In this document: positions 1-11,600 of the stretch, one piece after another
Position numbering within the stretch: the first letter of the stretch is position 1
Layout of the letters: each line of letters starts with the position of its first letter
Assembly: GCA_016930435.1 (NCBI GenBank)
Contig: JAFGGQ010000013.1
Coordinates: 1 to 13,826, forward strand
Source: a bacterium
Lineage (GTDB): Bacteria > UBP14 > UBA6098 > JAFGQG01
Length of the DNA: 13,826 nt
Direction: 5' to 3'
Translations under genes and position numbers: made by a program
Notes under the pieces: generated by a model
What the model saw: only the letters and a program-made list of their open reading frames with translations
Database searches by the model: none
What the model was told of the DNA's origin: nothing

Positions 1-119
1 CAATGTGAACGGGGTCTGATAATGGATTCATCCCGGGGCAGCCTCCAGATCAGAACATTTATGAAACTTCCGAATAACAACCCGGTACAAAATATAAAAA
101 CCAGAATAAAGATTAGCAT
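1..119 (-). CDS. pilD: Prepilin peptidase (type IV leader peptidase), N-terminal fragment
   Basis: Reading the minus strand from the ATG at 119 gives 39 open codons up to the window edge. The peptide starts with a hydrophobic segment (about residues 1-16), followed by GSFINVLIWRLPRDES and then IRPRSH. This matches the conserved opening of A24 prepilin peptidases (GSFLNVVIYRLP, then a proline/serine-rich stretch leading into the CxxC zinc motif). The family is an inner-membrane aspartyl protease that cleaves and usually N-methylates type IV pilins and type II secretion pseudopilins. The catalytic aspartates and the cysteine motif would lie outside the window. An in-frame TAA lies upstream, so ATG 119 is the likely start, with TTG at 140 as an alternative. 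There is no clear Shine-Dalgarno sequence. It follows the glycosylase gene in the same direction after 54 bases, so co-transcription is possible. The family call is fairly firm; the symbol is by similarity. Confidence 0.75.
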   Translation of the reverse strand, partial: MLIFILVFIFCTGLLFGSFINVLIWRLPRDESIIRPRSH

Positions 120-148
120 AAGTATATTATTTACAATCAATTAATGAT

Positions 149-163
149 TTTACATAATGTAAA
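149..163. promoter_or_regulatory. 15-base palindrome upstream of the prepilin peptidase gene
   Basis: The sequence TTTACATAATGTAAA is a perfect 7-base dyad around one central base. It lies between the glycosylase stop (174) and the prepilin peptidase start (119). The single-base centre makes it poor as an RNA hairpin and better as a binding site for a dimeric regulator. No regulator gene is visible to pair with it. The AT-rich setting raises the chance of a fortuitous palindrome. Confidence 0.35.
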
Positions 164-173
164 CATTTATATA

Positions 174-884
174 TTATAATTTATTACTTTGATAAATAAT
201 ATGATTACCCATACAACATAAATCTACTACAGGGCATCCAAAGCATTTTGGATTGCGGGATGAGCAGATACCCCTTCCAAGCTTAAGGAGATTCAGGTGC
301 AGGTCATAGGCTATTTTTTGAGGTACAAATGGAGCCAGGTCCAATTGAATTTTTTCCGCATTATAATTGGGGGGATAGAATCCCATTCTGGTGAATATTC
401 TCTTGATATGTGTATCAACGGGGAAAAATCCAAATCCACAGTTAAATAGCAGGAAAACTGCGGCGGTTTTCACCCCGATACCCTGTGATTTAACCAGGGT
501 TTCGAAGGCTTCGTGAGGATTGGACTGGCACAGGAAGTCGCACTGCAGGTTCCCCCTTTTGGCATTCAGCCATTCCACGAGGGACTTGATCCGGGCGGCG
601 CGTTGCTTATACAATCCCGCCGGTTTAATGGCTTCTTCTATCTCTTTTACATCAGTCTTCAGCAACTCATTGAAATCCGGAATTAACTTTTTTAAACGAT
701 CAAAAGCCATGTCCCGGTTATGGTCGGAGGTGTTCTGGGAAAGCAACCCCCTGACCAGAGATTCCAGAGTATTTTCGGGTTTCATTTTTGATGGTTTCCC
801 AAAATACTCAAGAAGCCTGTTATTGATTTCCCCCAACAATTTCCCTGATATCTTTACAGATGTATTTACCCTGTCCTTTGGCAT
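174..884 (-). CDS. Endonuclease III-like DNA glycosylase (HhH-GPD, 4Fe-4S)
   Basis: A 236-residue base-excision-repair glycosylase of the Nth/MutY superfamily. Visible in order are the N-terminal SQNTSD motif (about 49-54), the helix-hairpin-helix GIGVKTAA with the catalytic-type lysine (about K139), VDTHIKR with the catalytic aspartate (about D157), and a C-terminal iron-sulfur loop with cysteines near 207, 214, 217 and 223 in the C-x6-C-x2-C-x5-C spacing. Nth enzymes remove oxidised pyrimidines and nick the abasic site. The sequence could equally belong to the Nth-like branch of unproven substrate, so no symbol is given. I chose the ATG at 884 because GGGG lies six bases upstream. ATG 896 lacks such a site, and ATG 785 would cut off the first conserved helix. 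The start overlaps the thioesterase gene by 65 bases, indicating coupled translation. Length is a little above the usual ~210. Confidence 0.85.
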   Translation of the reverse strand: MPKDRVNTSVKISGKLLGEINNRLLEYFGKPSKMKPENTLESLVRGLLSQNTSDHNRDMAFDRLKKLIPDFNELLKTDVKEIEEAIKPAGLYKQRAARIKSLVEWLNAKRGNLQCDFLCQSNPHEAFETLVKSQGIGVKTAAVFLLFNCGFGFFPVDTHIKRIFTRMGFYPPNYNAEKIQLDLAPFVPQKIAYDLHLNLLKLGRGICSSRNPKCFGCPVVDLCCMGNHIIYQSNKL

Positions 885-1245
885 AAACAACCCCATCCAG
901 GTTTTTGATGATCCCTTCGGCTATATAGAAATCATTTCGCCACTTCACTATTTTCCCAACAAAATCATACTCATGCTCTGCACTCACCATCTTGATATAC
1001 CGCACATTTAACTCAAGTGTTAAAAACAAATTATTGAATTTACTGTAGCCGGTCCAACCCAGACCTTCATCGAGTATAGCGGCGATCACCCCGCCGTGGA
1101 CTATATTAGCATATCCGCACCACTCTTTTCGGGGCTTAAACCGGGCAGTTACCATATCTTGATCTTTATAAAAGGTCAATTTCAGGCCACTTGGATTTTC
1201 ATTTCCACACACAAAGCAAGAGGGATATTTTGGTATTATTTCCAT
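820..1245 (-). CDS. PaaI-type hot-dog fold thioesterase
   Basis: A complete 141-residue single hot-dog domain protein. The N-terminus CFVCGNENPSGL (10-21) is the signature of the branch of PaaI-like thioesterases that open with a CxxCG..NP.GL motif. It is followed by the catalytic-loop stretch HGGVIAAILDE (50-60), where the HGG and the D/E pair occupy the usual active-site positions. Such proteins hydrolyse acyl-CoA or related thioesters in the cytoplasm as homotetramers; the substrate cannot be read from the sequence. The start at 1245 is supported by AAAGGTGA just upstream. It is the first gene of a minus-strand group with the DNA glycosylase, which overlaps its 3' end. It diverges from murA across a 140-base spacer holding promoter-like sequences for both directions. 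The link to DNA repair is positional only. Confidence 0.85.
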   Translation of the reverse strand: MEIIPKYPSCFVCGNENPSGLKLTFYKDQDMVTARFKPRKEWCGYANIVHGGVIAAILDEGLGWTGYSKFNNLFLTLELNVRYIKMVSAEHEYDFVGKIVKWRNDFYIAEGIIKNLDGVVYAKGQGKYICKDIREIVGGNQ

Positions 1246-1270
1246 ATTTCACCTTTCGATAATTTAAAAT

Positions 1271-1298
1271 AAACTATATTTCCGGATAGTTTTGTCAA
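1271..1298 (-). promoter_or_regulatory. Candidate promoter with operator-like dyad for the thioesterase operon
   Basis: On the minus strand a perfect TTGACA lies at 1298-1293. The best -10 candidates are poor: TAGTTT at 1276-1271 (16-base spacing) or TATAGT at 1278-1273 (14-base spacing). A perfect dyad AAACTAT-N8-ATAGTTT (1271-1277 and 1286-1292) fills the space between the boxes and covers the weak -10. This suggests a regulated promoter, though no transcript evidence is available. Confidence 0.4.
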
Positions 1299-1327
1299 TA
1301 TAAACCTAAAATCCCTGTTTTTTTAAT

Positions 1328-1355
1328 TTGGTTTTTTTCAGGATATAATTATATT
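1328..1355 (+). promoter_or_regulatory. Candidate murA promoter
   Basis: A TATAAT box sits at 1344-1349, and an overlapping option is TTGGTT (1328-1333), a 16-base spacer and TATATT (1350-1355). Neither has a strong -35. Position 30 to 60 bases before the murA ATG is suitable. Confidence is low because the whole spacer is AT-rich. Confidence 0.3.
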
Positions 1356-1385
1356 GTATCCGAATAATTTAACAAGGAAAATACC

Positions 1386-2648
1386 ATGGATAAATTCGTT
1401 GTTAAGGGTAGAACCCGTTTAGTTGGAGAGGTTGACGTAAAAGCATCCAAGAACGCTATTCTTCCTATTTTAGCTGCTTCACTCCTACCTCGGAAGGGTG
1501 AAATTATCTTAAACAACGTTCCCAATATCGCTGATATCAACACTATGGTCAAGATACTGGTCGAGTTAGGAAGTGAGGTTGAGCATGATGCGGAGGCTCA
1601 TAGGCTTTCGATCCACCCGGAAAATGTCAACAGCTATGAAACCCCATACAATCTGGTGCGTAAGATGCGTGCTTCATTCCTTTTGCTTGGTCCCCTTCTG
1701 GTGCGTTTTGGCCGGGCCAAAATCTCCTTGCCCGGAGGTTGTTCAATCGGAGCCCGTCCGGTTAATTTTCATTTGGCTGGTTTAGCCCGGTTGGGGGCTA
1801 AGGTAGTTGAAGAACATGGTTATATTGAGGCTTCCGCGGAGTATTTGACCGGAAATACCATCTATTTCGATCGCCCTTCCCATACCGGCACCGAAAACAT
1901 TCTGATGGCAGCTACCCTGGCTAAGGGGACTACTACAATCGTCAATGCGGCTTGCGATCCGGAAGTAGTGGACCTGGCAAATTTTCTGAACCAGATGGGA
2001 GCCCGGATCTACGGTGCTGGTCAGCCTACGGTCATAATCGAGGGGGTAGAAACCCTTGATGCCGTTGAATATACTCCTATTGGCGACCGGCTGGAAGCGG
2101 GTACGCTGCTCTTTGCGGCATTAGCCGTCCAGGGCGATATCAAGGTAAGGGGCATTAATCCCGACCACCTAACCATAGTCCTGTCAAAAATGAAGGATAT
2201 GGGAGCGGAGTTGGAAACCACACCTGATTCGGTCAGACTGCGTATTAGTGGCCGGCCACGGGGAATAAATATTATCACCTACCCTTTTCCCGGTTTCCCT
2301 ACTGACCTCCAGGCCACCGCAATGTCCGCTATGGCTATCGCGGAGGGTACAAGCACCATTAAGGAAACGGTATTTGAAAACCGCTTTTTGCATGTAATGG
2401 AATTAATCCGTTTAGGAGCGAGTATCACAATATTAGGCGATACCTGTTCCATTTCCGGCGTAAATTCACTTGACGGGGCGGAAGTTATGGCTTCTGATAT
2501 CAGGGCTGGTGCCGGATTGGTACTCGCCGGATTAGCTGCCCAAGGAGAAACCGAGATCCTGCGTGTCTATCATATTGACCGCGGATATGAAGCATTGGAG
2601 CGTTCACTTAATTCCCTGGGCGCTCAAATTGCGCGGGTGCCGCAATGA
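1386..2648 (+). CDS. murA: UDP-N-acetylglucosamine 1-carboxyvinyltransferase
   Basis: A full-length 420-residue MurA, the first committed enzyme of peptidoglycan synthesis, which transfers enolpyruvate from PEP to UDP-GlcNAc in the cytoplasm and is the fosfomycin target. The active-site residues are in place: K22 in KASKNA, the loop cysteine C119 in LPGGCSIGARP (the cysteine that fosfomycin alkylates), D307 in FPTD, and arginines R373 (DIRAG) and R399 (HIDRGYE). The two-domain EPSP-synthase fold is covered end to end at the family's usual length, with no frameshift. The ATG at 1386 has AAGGA seven bases upstream, which fixes the start. Its TGA overlaps the next gene's ATG in the ATGA arrangement, so it probably leads a five-gene operon. 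Confidence 0.97.
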   Translation: MDKFVVKGRTRLVGEVDVKASKNAILPILAASLLPRKGEIILNNVPNIADINTMVKILVELGSEVEHDAEAHRLSIHPENVNSYETPYNLVRKMRASFLLLGPLLVRFGRAKISLPGGCSIGARPVNFHLAGLARLGAKVVEEHGYIEASAEYLTGNTIYFDRPSHTGTENILMAATLAKGTTTIVNAACDPEVVDLANFLNQMGARIYGAGQPTVIIEGVETLDAVEYTPIGDRLEAGTLLFAALAVQGDIKVRGINPDHLTIVLSKMKDMGAELETTPDSVRLRISGRPRGINIITYPFPGFPTDLQATAMSAMAIAEGTSTIKETVFENRFLHVMELIRLGASITILGDTCSISGVNSLDGAEVMASDIRAGAGLVLAGLAAQGETEILRVYHIDRGYEALERSLNSLGAQIARVPQ

Positions 2649-5600
2649 ACTTAAATAAAAAAAAAATCAAGCAAAAACTTAAGTTAATCCTCACTCAAGG
2701 AACATCTCCACTAAAACTGGGATTAGCTGTGGGCTTAGGGGTTTTCATTGCCGTAGGACCATCTTACGGATTTCAAACCATCATCGTGCTGGTTCTGGCT
2801 CATATACTCAAATTAAACAAAGCGGCTGCCCTTCTGGGAAATCAGGCATCCCTCCCCTGGTTCTACCCTTTCTGGATATATCTGGATTTTCTTGTGGGAA
2901 ACTGGATAACCGGAGGAACTGCCGCACTTTCGTTTCCTCTGGTAATTACCCCTAATCTTATTGGGACGCTTTTTTTCAGTATCCTTCTGGGAAGCCTTAT
3001 AGTTGGTTCTCTCTCGGGAGGATTGTTTTTTCTTATTACTTATTTAATATGCCTTAAACTGCAAAGAAACAACAATGATAACACCCTTGATGTGGAAGAA
3101 CAACAGCCTGATTATTCTTGATCAAAGCCGGCTCCCGGGTGAAGAGTCATATCTTGATATCAATGAGCTGGAAGAACTGCTGGTTGCTATAAAGCACCTT
3201 AAGATACGGGGCGCGCCGTTACTCGGTATAGCCGCGGCTTTCGGTCTGTACTTAGGGGTTCGAAACCTGAATACGGAAAATTACGACCTTCTATTTACTA
3301 AGTGCCAGGAGGTTTATCGCACCCTGAAAAACAGCCGCCCTACGGCAGTCAATCTTTTTAGGATGCTTGATCGACAATTGAACCTGATCGTGCAGAACTC
3401 CCGCCAGCCCGTCCCCCGCATAAAGGAGGCACTCTTAAATGAAGCCCTGTTAATTCTGGAGGAGGATCGCAAGCTATGCGATCAGATCGGGCACTGGGGC
3501 AATTCGATAATTCCGGAAAAAGCTAATATAATTACTCACTGTAATGCAGGTGCGCTGGCAACCGGTGGCATTGGTACCGCCCTGGGGGTGATATTTAAAG
3601 CCCATCAAACGGGCAAAGAGTTACATATCTACGTTGATGAAACCAGGCCCCTCCTGCAAGGAGCCCGTCTTACTACCTGGGAACTTCAAAAACGGGGAAT
3701 TCCCTTTACCCTGATCTGTGATAATATGGCAGCTTACCTGATGCAGTTAGGGATGATACAACTGTGTATTACCGGAGCCGACCGTATCGCCGCTAATGGG
3801 GACACCGCTAATAAAATCGGCACTTATTCCCTGGCTGTCCTAAGCGATTATCATCATATTCCATTCTATGTAGCCGCTCCTTCCACGACTATAGATACCA
3901 GCATTCAATCGGGAGCGGATATTCCTATTGAACAGCGGCCCGGCTCCGAAATAACCAGGGTTATGAACCAAGTAGAGATCGCCCCCCCGGATACTCCGAC
4001 ATATTCCCCCGCGTTTGACATTACCCCCTACGACCTTATCACCGCTATTATCACCGAAAATGCAGTCTTCCATAAACCCTATAGCTTCAGTTAGCCAATA
4101 TTTAGGAGGATAATATGAGACTCAAAATAATATTGGGACTTATAGTAGTCATACCAACTATTCTTCTGCCGGAAATATGTCTGGCCTACCGCATTCGGTT
4201 GGATTTTGAAAGCGGTCCGATCTATAGTGGGTATAATGATGTTAAGATTCCCGGTGACCTGGGCACCGAATTCTCCCTTTCCGATGAGTTACAGACGGAC
4301 ACCGGCTTATCCCTGCGTATTCGACTGACCTATGCCTTAAGTAAAAAGCATAAAATCAGCGTCTTTGCGGCTCCCCTGGAGTTGGAAGCCCATGGGATGC
4401 TATCCAGACCGGTTCGTTTTGAAGGGGTGGAATTTCCACCCGAAACGTCACTCAGAGCTAATTATAAGTTTAATTCCTATCGCTTGACCTATCGTTTTGA
4501 TTTCTATCATTCCGAATTCATGGAAATAGGGCTCGGTATTACCGCCAAGATAAGGGATGCTGCTATATCCCTGGAGGAAGGGGATCTCGGATCGGTCAAA
4601 GCTAACCTGGGATTTGTGCCACTGATAAATTTCCGGTGGGATTGGATGTTCACGCGGAGAATAGGTATGATACTTGAGGGTGATGCCCTGGTTGCGCCCC
4701 AGGGCCGTGCTGAAGATGTTCTTTTAGCCGTTCAGCTTAAATCCCTGAACAACCTTGCAATTAAGATTGGATACAGGATACTGGAAGGCGGTTCGGATAG
4801 CGATGAAATCTATAATTTCACTATGCTCCATTATATTGCAGCTGGAGTAATACTGTCGCTTTGACACCAAAATAATGGGAAAATTAATCTGCTCACATTG
4901 TCAAAAGGAATATTCAGATGTAACCCTCGCATGGAAATGCGAATGTGGGGGATTTTTTGACCTGCCCTTTACTCCACGGTTCCCTTTATCCCTTATATCT
5001 TCCCGTAAACCAGACATGTGGCGATACCGGGAGGCACTTCCCATCTCAAGTTGGGAGCAACGGGTCTCATTCGGAGAGGGTTATACGCCCCTTTCCTCCC
5101 TATCCTGGCGGGGTCATCAACTATTAGTTAAGCAGGACCATCTATTCCCCACCGGGTCATTCAAAGACCGAGGGGCTTCATTTATGGTCAGTAAGCTTCG
5201 GGAGTTGGGTATTTTGGAGGTGATTGAGGATTCATCGGGCAATGCCGGTTCAGCAATGGCCGCCTACTGTGCTAAAGCGGGTATCAAGTGCCATATTTAT
5301 GTTCCCGAATCCACATCTCCGGCAAAACTGACCCAGATCGCTGCTTACGGCGCTATATTACACAAGATTCCAGGTTCCCGTGAAGATACTGCCCGGGCTG
5401 CGCATGAAGCCGCTAATTCAATCTACTATGCCAGCCATATTTATAGTCCATACTTCCTCCAAGGCATTAAAACAATAAGTTTCGAGATCGTTGAGCAGCT
5501 AAGCTGGAGGGCTCCAAGGGCTATAATCCTCCCCGTGGGCAACGGCTCGCTTCTGCTGGGTTGCTACCTCGGTTTCCGGGAATTACAGGAGGCCGGGATC

Positions 5601-8600
5601 ATCGATAGCATTCCCCGCATGTTCGGCGTCCAGGCCCTCAATTGCGCCCCAATCTTTCACGCATATAAACAGGGACTTCAACAACCCGTTAGAATAGAAA
5701 CCAAACCTACACTGGCTGAAGGGATCGCTATTAAAGAACCAGCCAGAGGCAAACAAATATTGCAGGCTATCCGGGATTCGCACGGTGAAATTCGGGCCGT
5801 CTCCGAAACAGAAATTACTGAAGCCATGCTTGAACTGGCCAGGAGTGGCTATTACCTTGAACCTTCTTCTGCAGCCCCGTTCGCCGCATTGCCAAAATTA
5901 TCCGGCTATTTTCTTAAAAGTGAGGAAGTAGTTGCCGTGATCACAGGTCATGGACTTAAGGCTACTGACAAATTTCAGCAGATATAACCTGAGCATATTA
6001 TTATCAAATTATTAAATAAAGTGAATTAATAATTTCACAGTATAAAAAGCAATTTAGTGCAATTTAATTAACCGCATTTTCGAAATCATTATAAATACTC
6101 TTCAAATGTCACCTCTAAATTCAAATACTTCTTGAATTATCAAAATAATTATGTACCTTTCAAATTTAGTTTTTAAGGATTAAATCCTTTTTTGAAATGT
6201 GCTAAAATTGAAATTGTGCTTTTATTTAGGAGATTTTCAATGGTATTAAAAAATTCGATTAAGACACTTCTAACTGTTTTTCTGCTGTTTGCATCTTTCT
6301 CCTGTTCCAGGCATTGTCTCAGGGGCTCGGGTAATGTAGTCAGAAAAGACTATAGAACATCTGAGTTTCATATTATTAATTTCAAAGGAATCGGCGACCT
6401 TCATGTTAATCAAGGTAAAGAACATAGTATTATAGTGGAGTCCGAGGAAAACCTGTTGAAGTTACTGAGTATTGAAGTCAGTAACCATATATTAACCGTC
6501 AAGACTGAGGAGGTCTGCATCCGTAATACCAAACCCTTCAAGATATTCGTCACCACACCGGAATTAAGGGAAGTCAACGTGGATGGTCCTGGTACTTTCA
6601 ATTTCGATTCTCCTTTTAAAACCCGTGATTTAAAGCTATTCCTGAACAGCCCGGGCAGTATTAACAGCGTTTACGAATTGAACAGCAATTATCTGCAAGT
6701 AGTCAATAATGGTCCCGGCAGTATCAACCTAAATATTCTTGCCCAGGATTTTCAGAGTTCTTTAAATGGACCGGGGAATCTCTACCTTGAGGGGTTTGCG
6801 GTGAGTCACAAGGTATCCATCAGCGGTTCCGGCGATCTTGAAGCGTTCAAATTAAGAACAGACAGGACTTCAATCAATATCGGAGGTTCAGGGAAAGCCC
6901 GAATTCAAGCTACCGAGATACTCTCCGCTTTGATCACCGGTAGCGGGAACATATACTACAAGGGTGAACCAAAGAACGTTCAGAAGCAGATCAGCGGCTC
7001 AGGGGATGTGATCAAAGTTGACTGATCATTTGGGAGCTAAGTATGAAAACTATCATCTATTATTTTTCAGGAACCGGAAATTCATTGCATATAGCCCGTG
7101 AACTTGCAAATTCACTTCCTGATTGTCAGCTAAGGCCCGTTGCGGCATATCTTCACCATACAAAGGTATCTGCCGGGGCGGAAAGTGTTGGTTTTGTATT
7201 CCCCCTGTATTTCTGGGGAGTACCTTTAATAATGAGGAATTTTATTAAACGACTTGATTTGGACATCCCCTCCTATTTTTTCGCCCTAATAACCTGTGGG
7301 ATTCCCCGAGGGCGAGCCCTCTATGATCTCAACACTATGCTGGAGAAAAAGGGTAAAAAGCTGAATTCCGGTTACTATATAACAATGGGTTCGAATTATA
7401 TCAAACTGTTCAATCTGCGTTCCCCAAGTACTATGGAGCGATATTTCCGGAAAGCTGCGGAAAAGATTTCCGGAATTGCTGAAACAATATGTAATAAAGA
7501 GGATAAGGGCAAAAGGGACGGTTTCTTTTCACGATTGATCGGTGGTATTCTTCAGTTCTACTGGCGAAAGAGGGTAGCTTCCAGCGACAGGAAATTCCAT
7601 GTTGATGAGAATTGCAACTCCTGTGGAATTTGTTTTCAAGTATGCCCGGTGAACAATATCTCTATGATAGAGGGCATACCTGAATGGGGACATCATTGCC
7701 AGGAATGCATGGCCTGTATTCACCTTTGCCCCGAGCAGGCTATACAATATGGAAAAAGAACTCAGCACAAAAAACGGTACCGGCATCCCCAGGTACAGAT
7801 AAAAGATATTATCCGCCAAAAAACCTTTCCCATAGATTGATCCTAATATATTCATGAATCAAGAAGGAAAAGCAATACTGACAGATGGTCCTGTAGGGAA
7901 AATCCTTTTCAGCCTTACCCTGCCCATGATTTTCGGGACAGTCGGGATGGTGATTTTTAATCTGGTGGATACTTTTTACGTAGGCCAGCTGGGAACCAAG
8001 CAGTTGGCTGCCCTGAGTTTTACCTTCCCCGTTGTGCTTGTTATAAATAGCCTTGCTCTGGGTTTGGGGATCGGGGCTTCCGTGATGATCTCCCGGGCTA
8101 TTGGAGAAGGAAATCAGCATAAAGTTCAACGCCTGACCACGGATAGCCTTATCCTCGCCCTTATAATTGTGGCTATTTTCGTAGCTATTGGCCAGTTAAC
8201 CATTAATCCAGTTTTCCGGGCTTTGGGCGCGGAAGGGGAAATACTGGAAATGGTTAGAAGATACATGAAGGTTTGGTACTGGGGAATGCTGTTTGTCCTT
8301 GTCCCGATGGTAGGCAACAATGCTATTCGAGCTTGCGGAGATACCCGTACTCCGGCAATGATAATGATAGTAGCTGCAATTACAAACGCAATCCTGGACC
8401 CACTTTTCATCTTTGGGATCGGGCCCTTTCCCCGATTGGAACTGGAAGGTGCAGCAATTACTACCGTTTTTTCCCGCGCCATCATTATGCTGGTCTCCCT
8501 TTACGTCCTGATCTACAGGTATAAAATGGTAACCTTCTCTAAACCCCGTTTTCAGGAAATACTCGATTCCTGGAAGGGCATTCTATATATTGGTATCCCC

Positions 8601-11600
8601 ACTGCAGGAACCCGCATTTCCATCCCCCTGGCAATGGGAATAGTGACCAGTCTCATTGCCCGTTATGGCCCGGAAGCAGTAGCGGCCTTTGGAGTAGCTA
8701 CCAGAATCGAATTCTTTTCACTGACTATCTCACGCTCACTATCTACGGTCATTGGACCTTTTGTGGGCCAGAATTGGGGAGCAAGGGAATATAGCAGGAT
8801 ATTAAAAGGGGTTCGCAAAAGCGTACAATTCTCATTGATCTGGGGCCTGGTATTGTTTGCCATCCTGACCCTGCTGGCTCCGCAAATATCCGCAATATTT
8901 AATAAAAATGAAAATGTCATCTCGTTGATCTCCCTCTATTTAAGCACCGTTCCACTCGGCTTTGGGCTCTATGGTATCGTCCTGATCTCCGTAAGCACCC
9001 TCAACGTACTTCATAAACCACTTCAGGCGGCAGGACTCTCAATACTCCAGATGTTTGCCCTGTATATCCCCCTTGCTTACCTGGGAGCTCATTACATGGG
9101 CCTTACAGGTATATTCGGGGGAATAACTATCGCCTACCTGATTTCCGGAACTATCGCTTATATCATCTTAACTAATTACATTAATAAAATGGCTTATAGT
9201 CTTAATTAATAATATCTTATAAATATGTTAATTTTTGTTTAATCCAAAAGGAGTCAAGATGAACAATAATGTCTGGCAGATATTTTTTAACTCACATGCC
9301 CCCTACTATCTGGATAATGAATTTACTCACAACACTGAAGAAGAGGTCCGGTTCCTGATCGATGAGCTCAAACTAACCCCTAAAAGCAGGATATTGGATG
9401 TGGGTTGTGGAACAGGGCGGCATGCGCTACAATTAGCCAAAAGAGGTTACCTGATGACCGGACTGGACCTATCTGAAAGTATGCTTAATGAAGCGCGAAA
9501 AGCGGCCCTGGAATTAAAGGTGCCTATTGATCTCATTCAAGCGGATGCATCTGATTTCTCACTTAATTCAAAATATGATGGAGCCATATCGATCTGTGAG
9601 GGAGCATTTGGCCTTCTGAGTCAGGGAGACCAACCCGTACTACAACCCTTAAAGATCTTAATCAATATCAACAATGCCTTAAAAACCGGCGGAAAACTGA
9701 TAATTACCGTTCTGAACGGATGCCGAATGATCAGGCTTTACAATGATGATGATGTCTCTAAAGGCAAATTTGATCCGCTTAACATCGTCGAGCATAGTAC
9801 GATTGAATACTCCGAAGGGAAATCTGTTCAGGTCAGGGAAAAGGGCTTTATGGTTACAGAACTGAAAATGCTCATGAACCTGGCAGGGTTTAATGTTCAA
9901 CATATCTATGGTGGTACCGCAGGATCATGGAATAGGGGTCCCCTTAAATTAGATGAATACGAGATAATGATGATTGCTCTAAAGGAAACTGAACCTCAAT
10001 CACAAATTATAAATACGGTTATTTAACTTCCGGGATCGCAGGCAGGCCTATACAATTACTGGTTGATTTACAATCTTTAGTGGAATAAGCCTTGTAATGT
10101 CGGATGGGCTATTGACTTTTTATAATTAGTCTATTTATTATATTTATACCAATCATTGAAATTCTGTTTTTAAACCAGGGAGGGTTTTATATGCCCCGAT
10201 TCATAAAGAAGGTTTCTGAAACAGCTGGTTTACCACCAGGCACCATTATCCATGTGGGTGAACGAAAAGCTGATGAAGTTACCATAAATCTGATTGATTA
10301 TGATATAAATCGCTTTGATGAAAAAGGGGTTTCTACGCTTGATGAAAGTCTATCAAGGATCCCCGAATCCACCGTTACCTGGATCAATATTAATGGTATT
10401 CACAATCCCAAACTTGTGGAAGAGGTAGGTTCACGCATAGGTCTTCATTCCTTGCTCCTGGAGGATATCGCCAATACCGAGCAGCGACCCAAAATGGAGG
10501 ACTACCAGGATTATCTCTTTTTTATTCTGAAAATGTTCTATTATGATAATAGCAGTGATGATATCAAGTTAGAGCAGGTCAGTATTGTCCTGGGTGGGCA
10601 ATATGTCCTCTCTTTCCAGGAGGTTGAAGGGGATGTATTTAATTCGGTTCGGGAGCGGATCCGGGGTGCCAAGGGCCGCATTCGCAATTCCGGAAGCGAT
10701 TATCTGGCCTATGCCCTCATCGATGCCATTGTGGACAGCTATTTTCAAATCCTGGAAAAAATTGGGGATAAAATCGAGAATATGGAAGAAGAGCTGATTT
10801 CTGACCTGCAAAGTGATACTCTACGGGATATACACGGCCTGAAACGGGATCTGATATTTCTAAGGCGGTCCATCTGGCCACTGAGAGAGGTCATCTCCAC
10901 TCTTCAACGCCAAGAATCACCCCTCATCCATGAATCAACCGGAGTATATCTTCGGGACCTCTATGACCATACCATTCAGGTTATCGATACCATCGAAACC
11001 TTTCGCGATATGGTCTCCGGAATTCTGGACACCTACCTCTCCAGCCTTTCCAATAGAATGAATGAAGTTATGAAGGTACTTACTATAATCGCTACAATAT
11101 TCATACCGCTTACATTCATTGCGGGTATCTACGGGATGAATTTCAGATACATGCCGGAGTTGGAATGGCCCTTCGGATACTTCGCTGTACTGGGAATAAT
11201 GTTTATTGTCGCCTTAGTAATGGTGCTGTTCTTCAGAAAGAAACGCTGGCTTTAAATAACTCCGTAAAAAAAATCATGGACTCTCCACGTGAACATATTG
11301 GCTCCCTGAACGAAAGCGCACTTCACGCTGCATTAAAAGAATGGTACCGTGAACCAGGGGACCAAATAGAAGTTACCATCGATAATTATGTAACTGACTT
11401 GCAGAGAGGGGAAACCCTGATCGAGATTCAAACATCAAACTTTGCTTCTATTAAAAGTAAATTAAAGGTTCTCCTGAAGGATTACAAGGTGATCCTGGTT
11501 TATCCGGTGTACAAGATAAAATGGGTAATCATGCTGGATCCCCGTAATGAAGAGGAGATTCGAAAGAGAAGGTCACCCCGGACCGGACGTATATGGGATA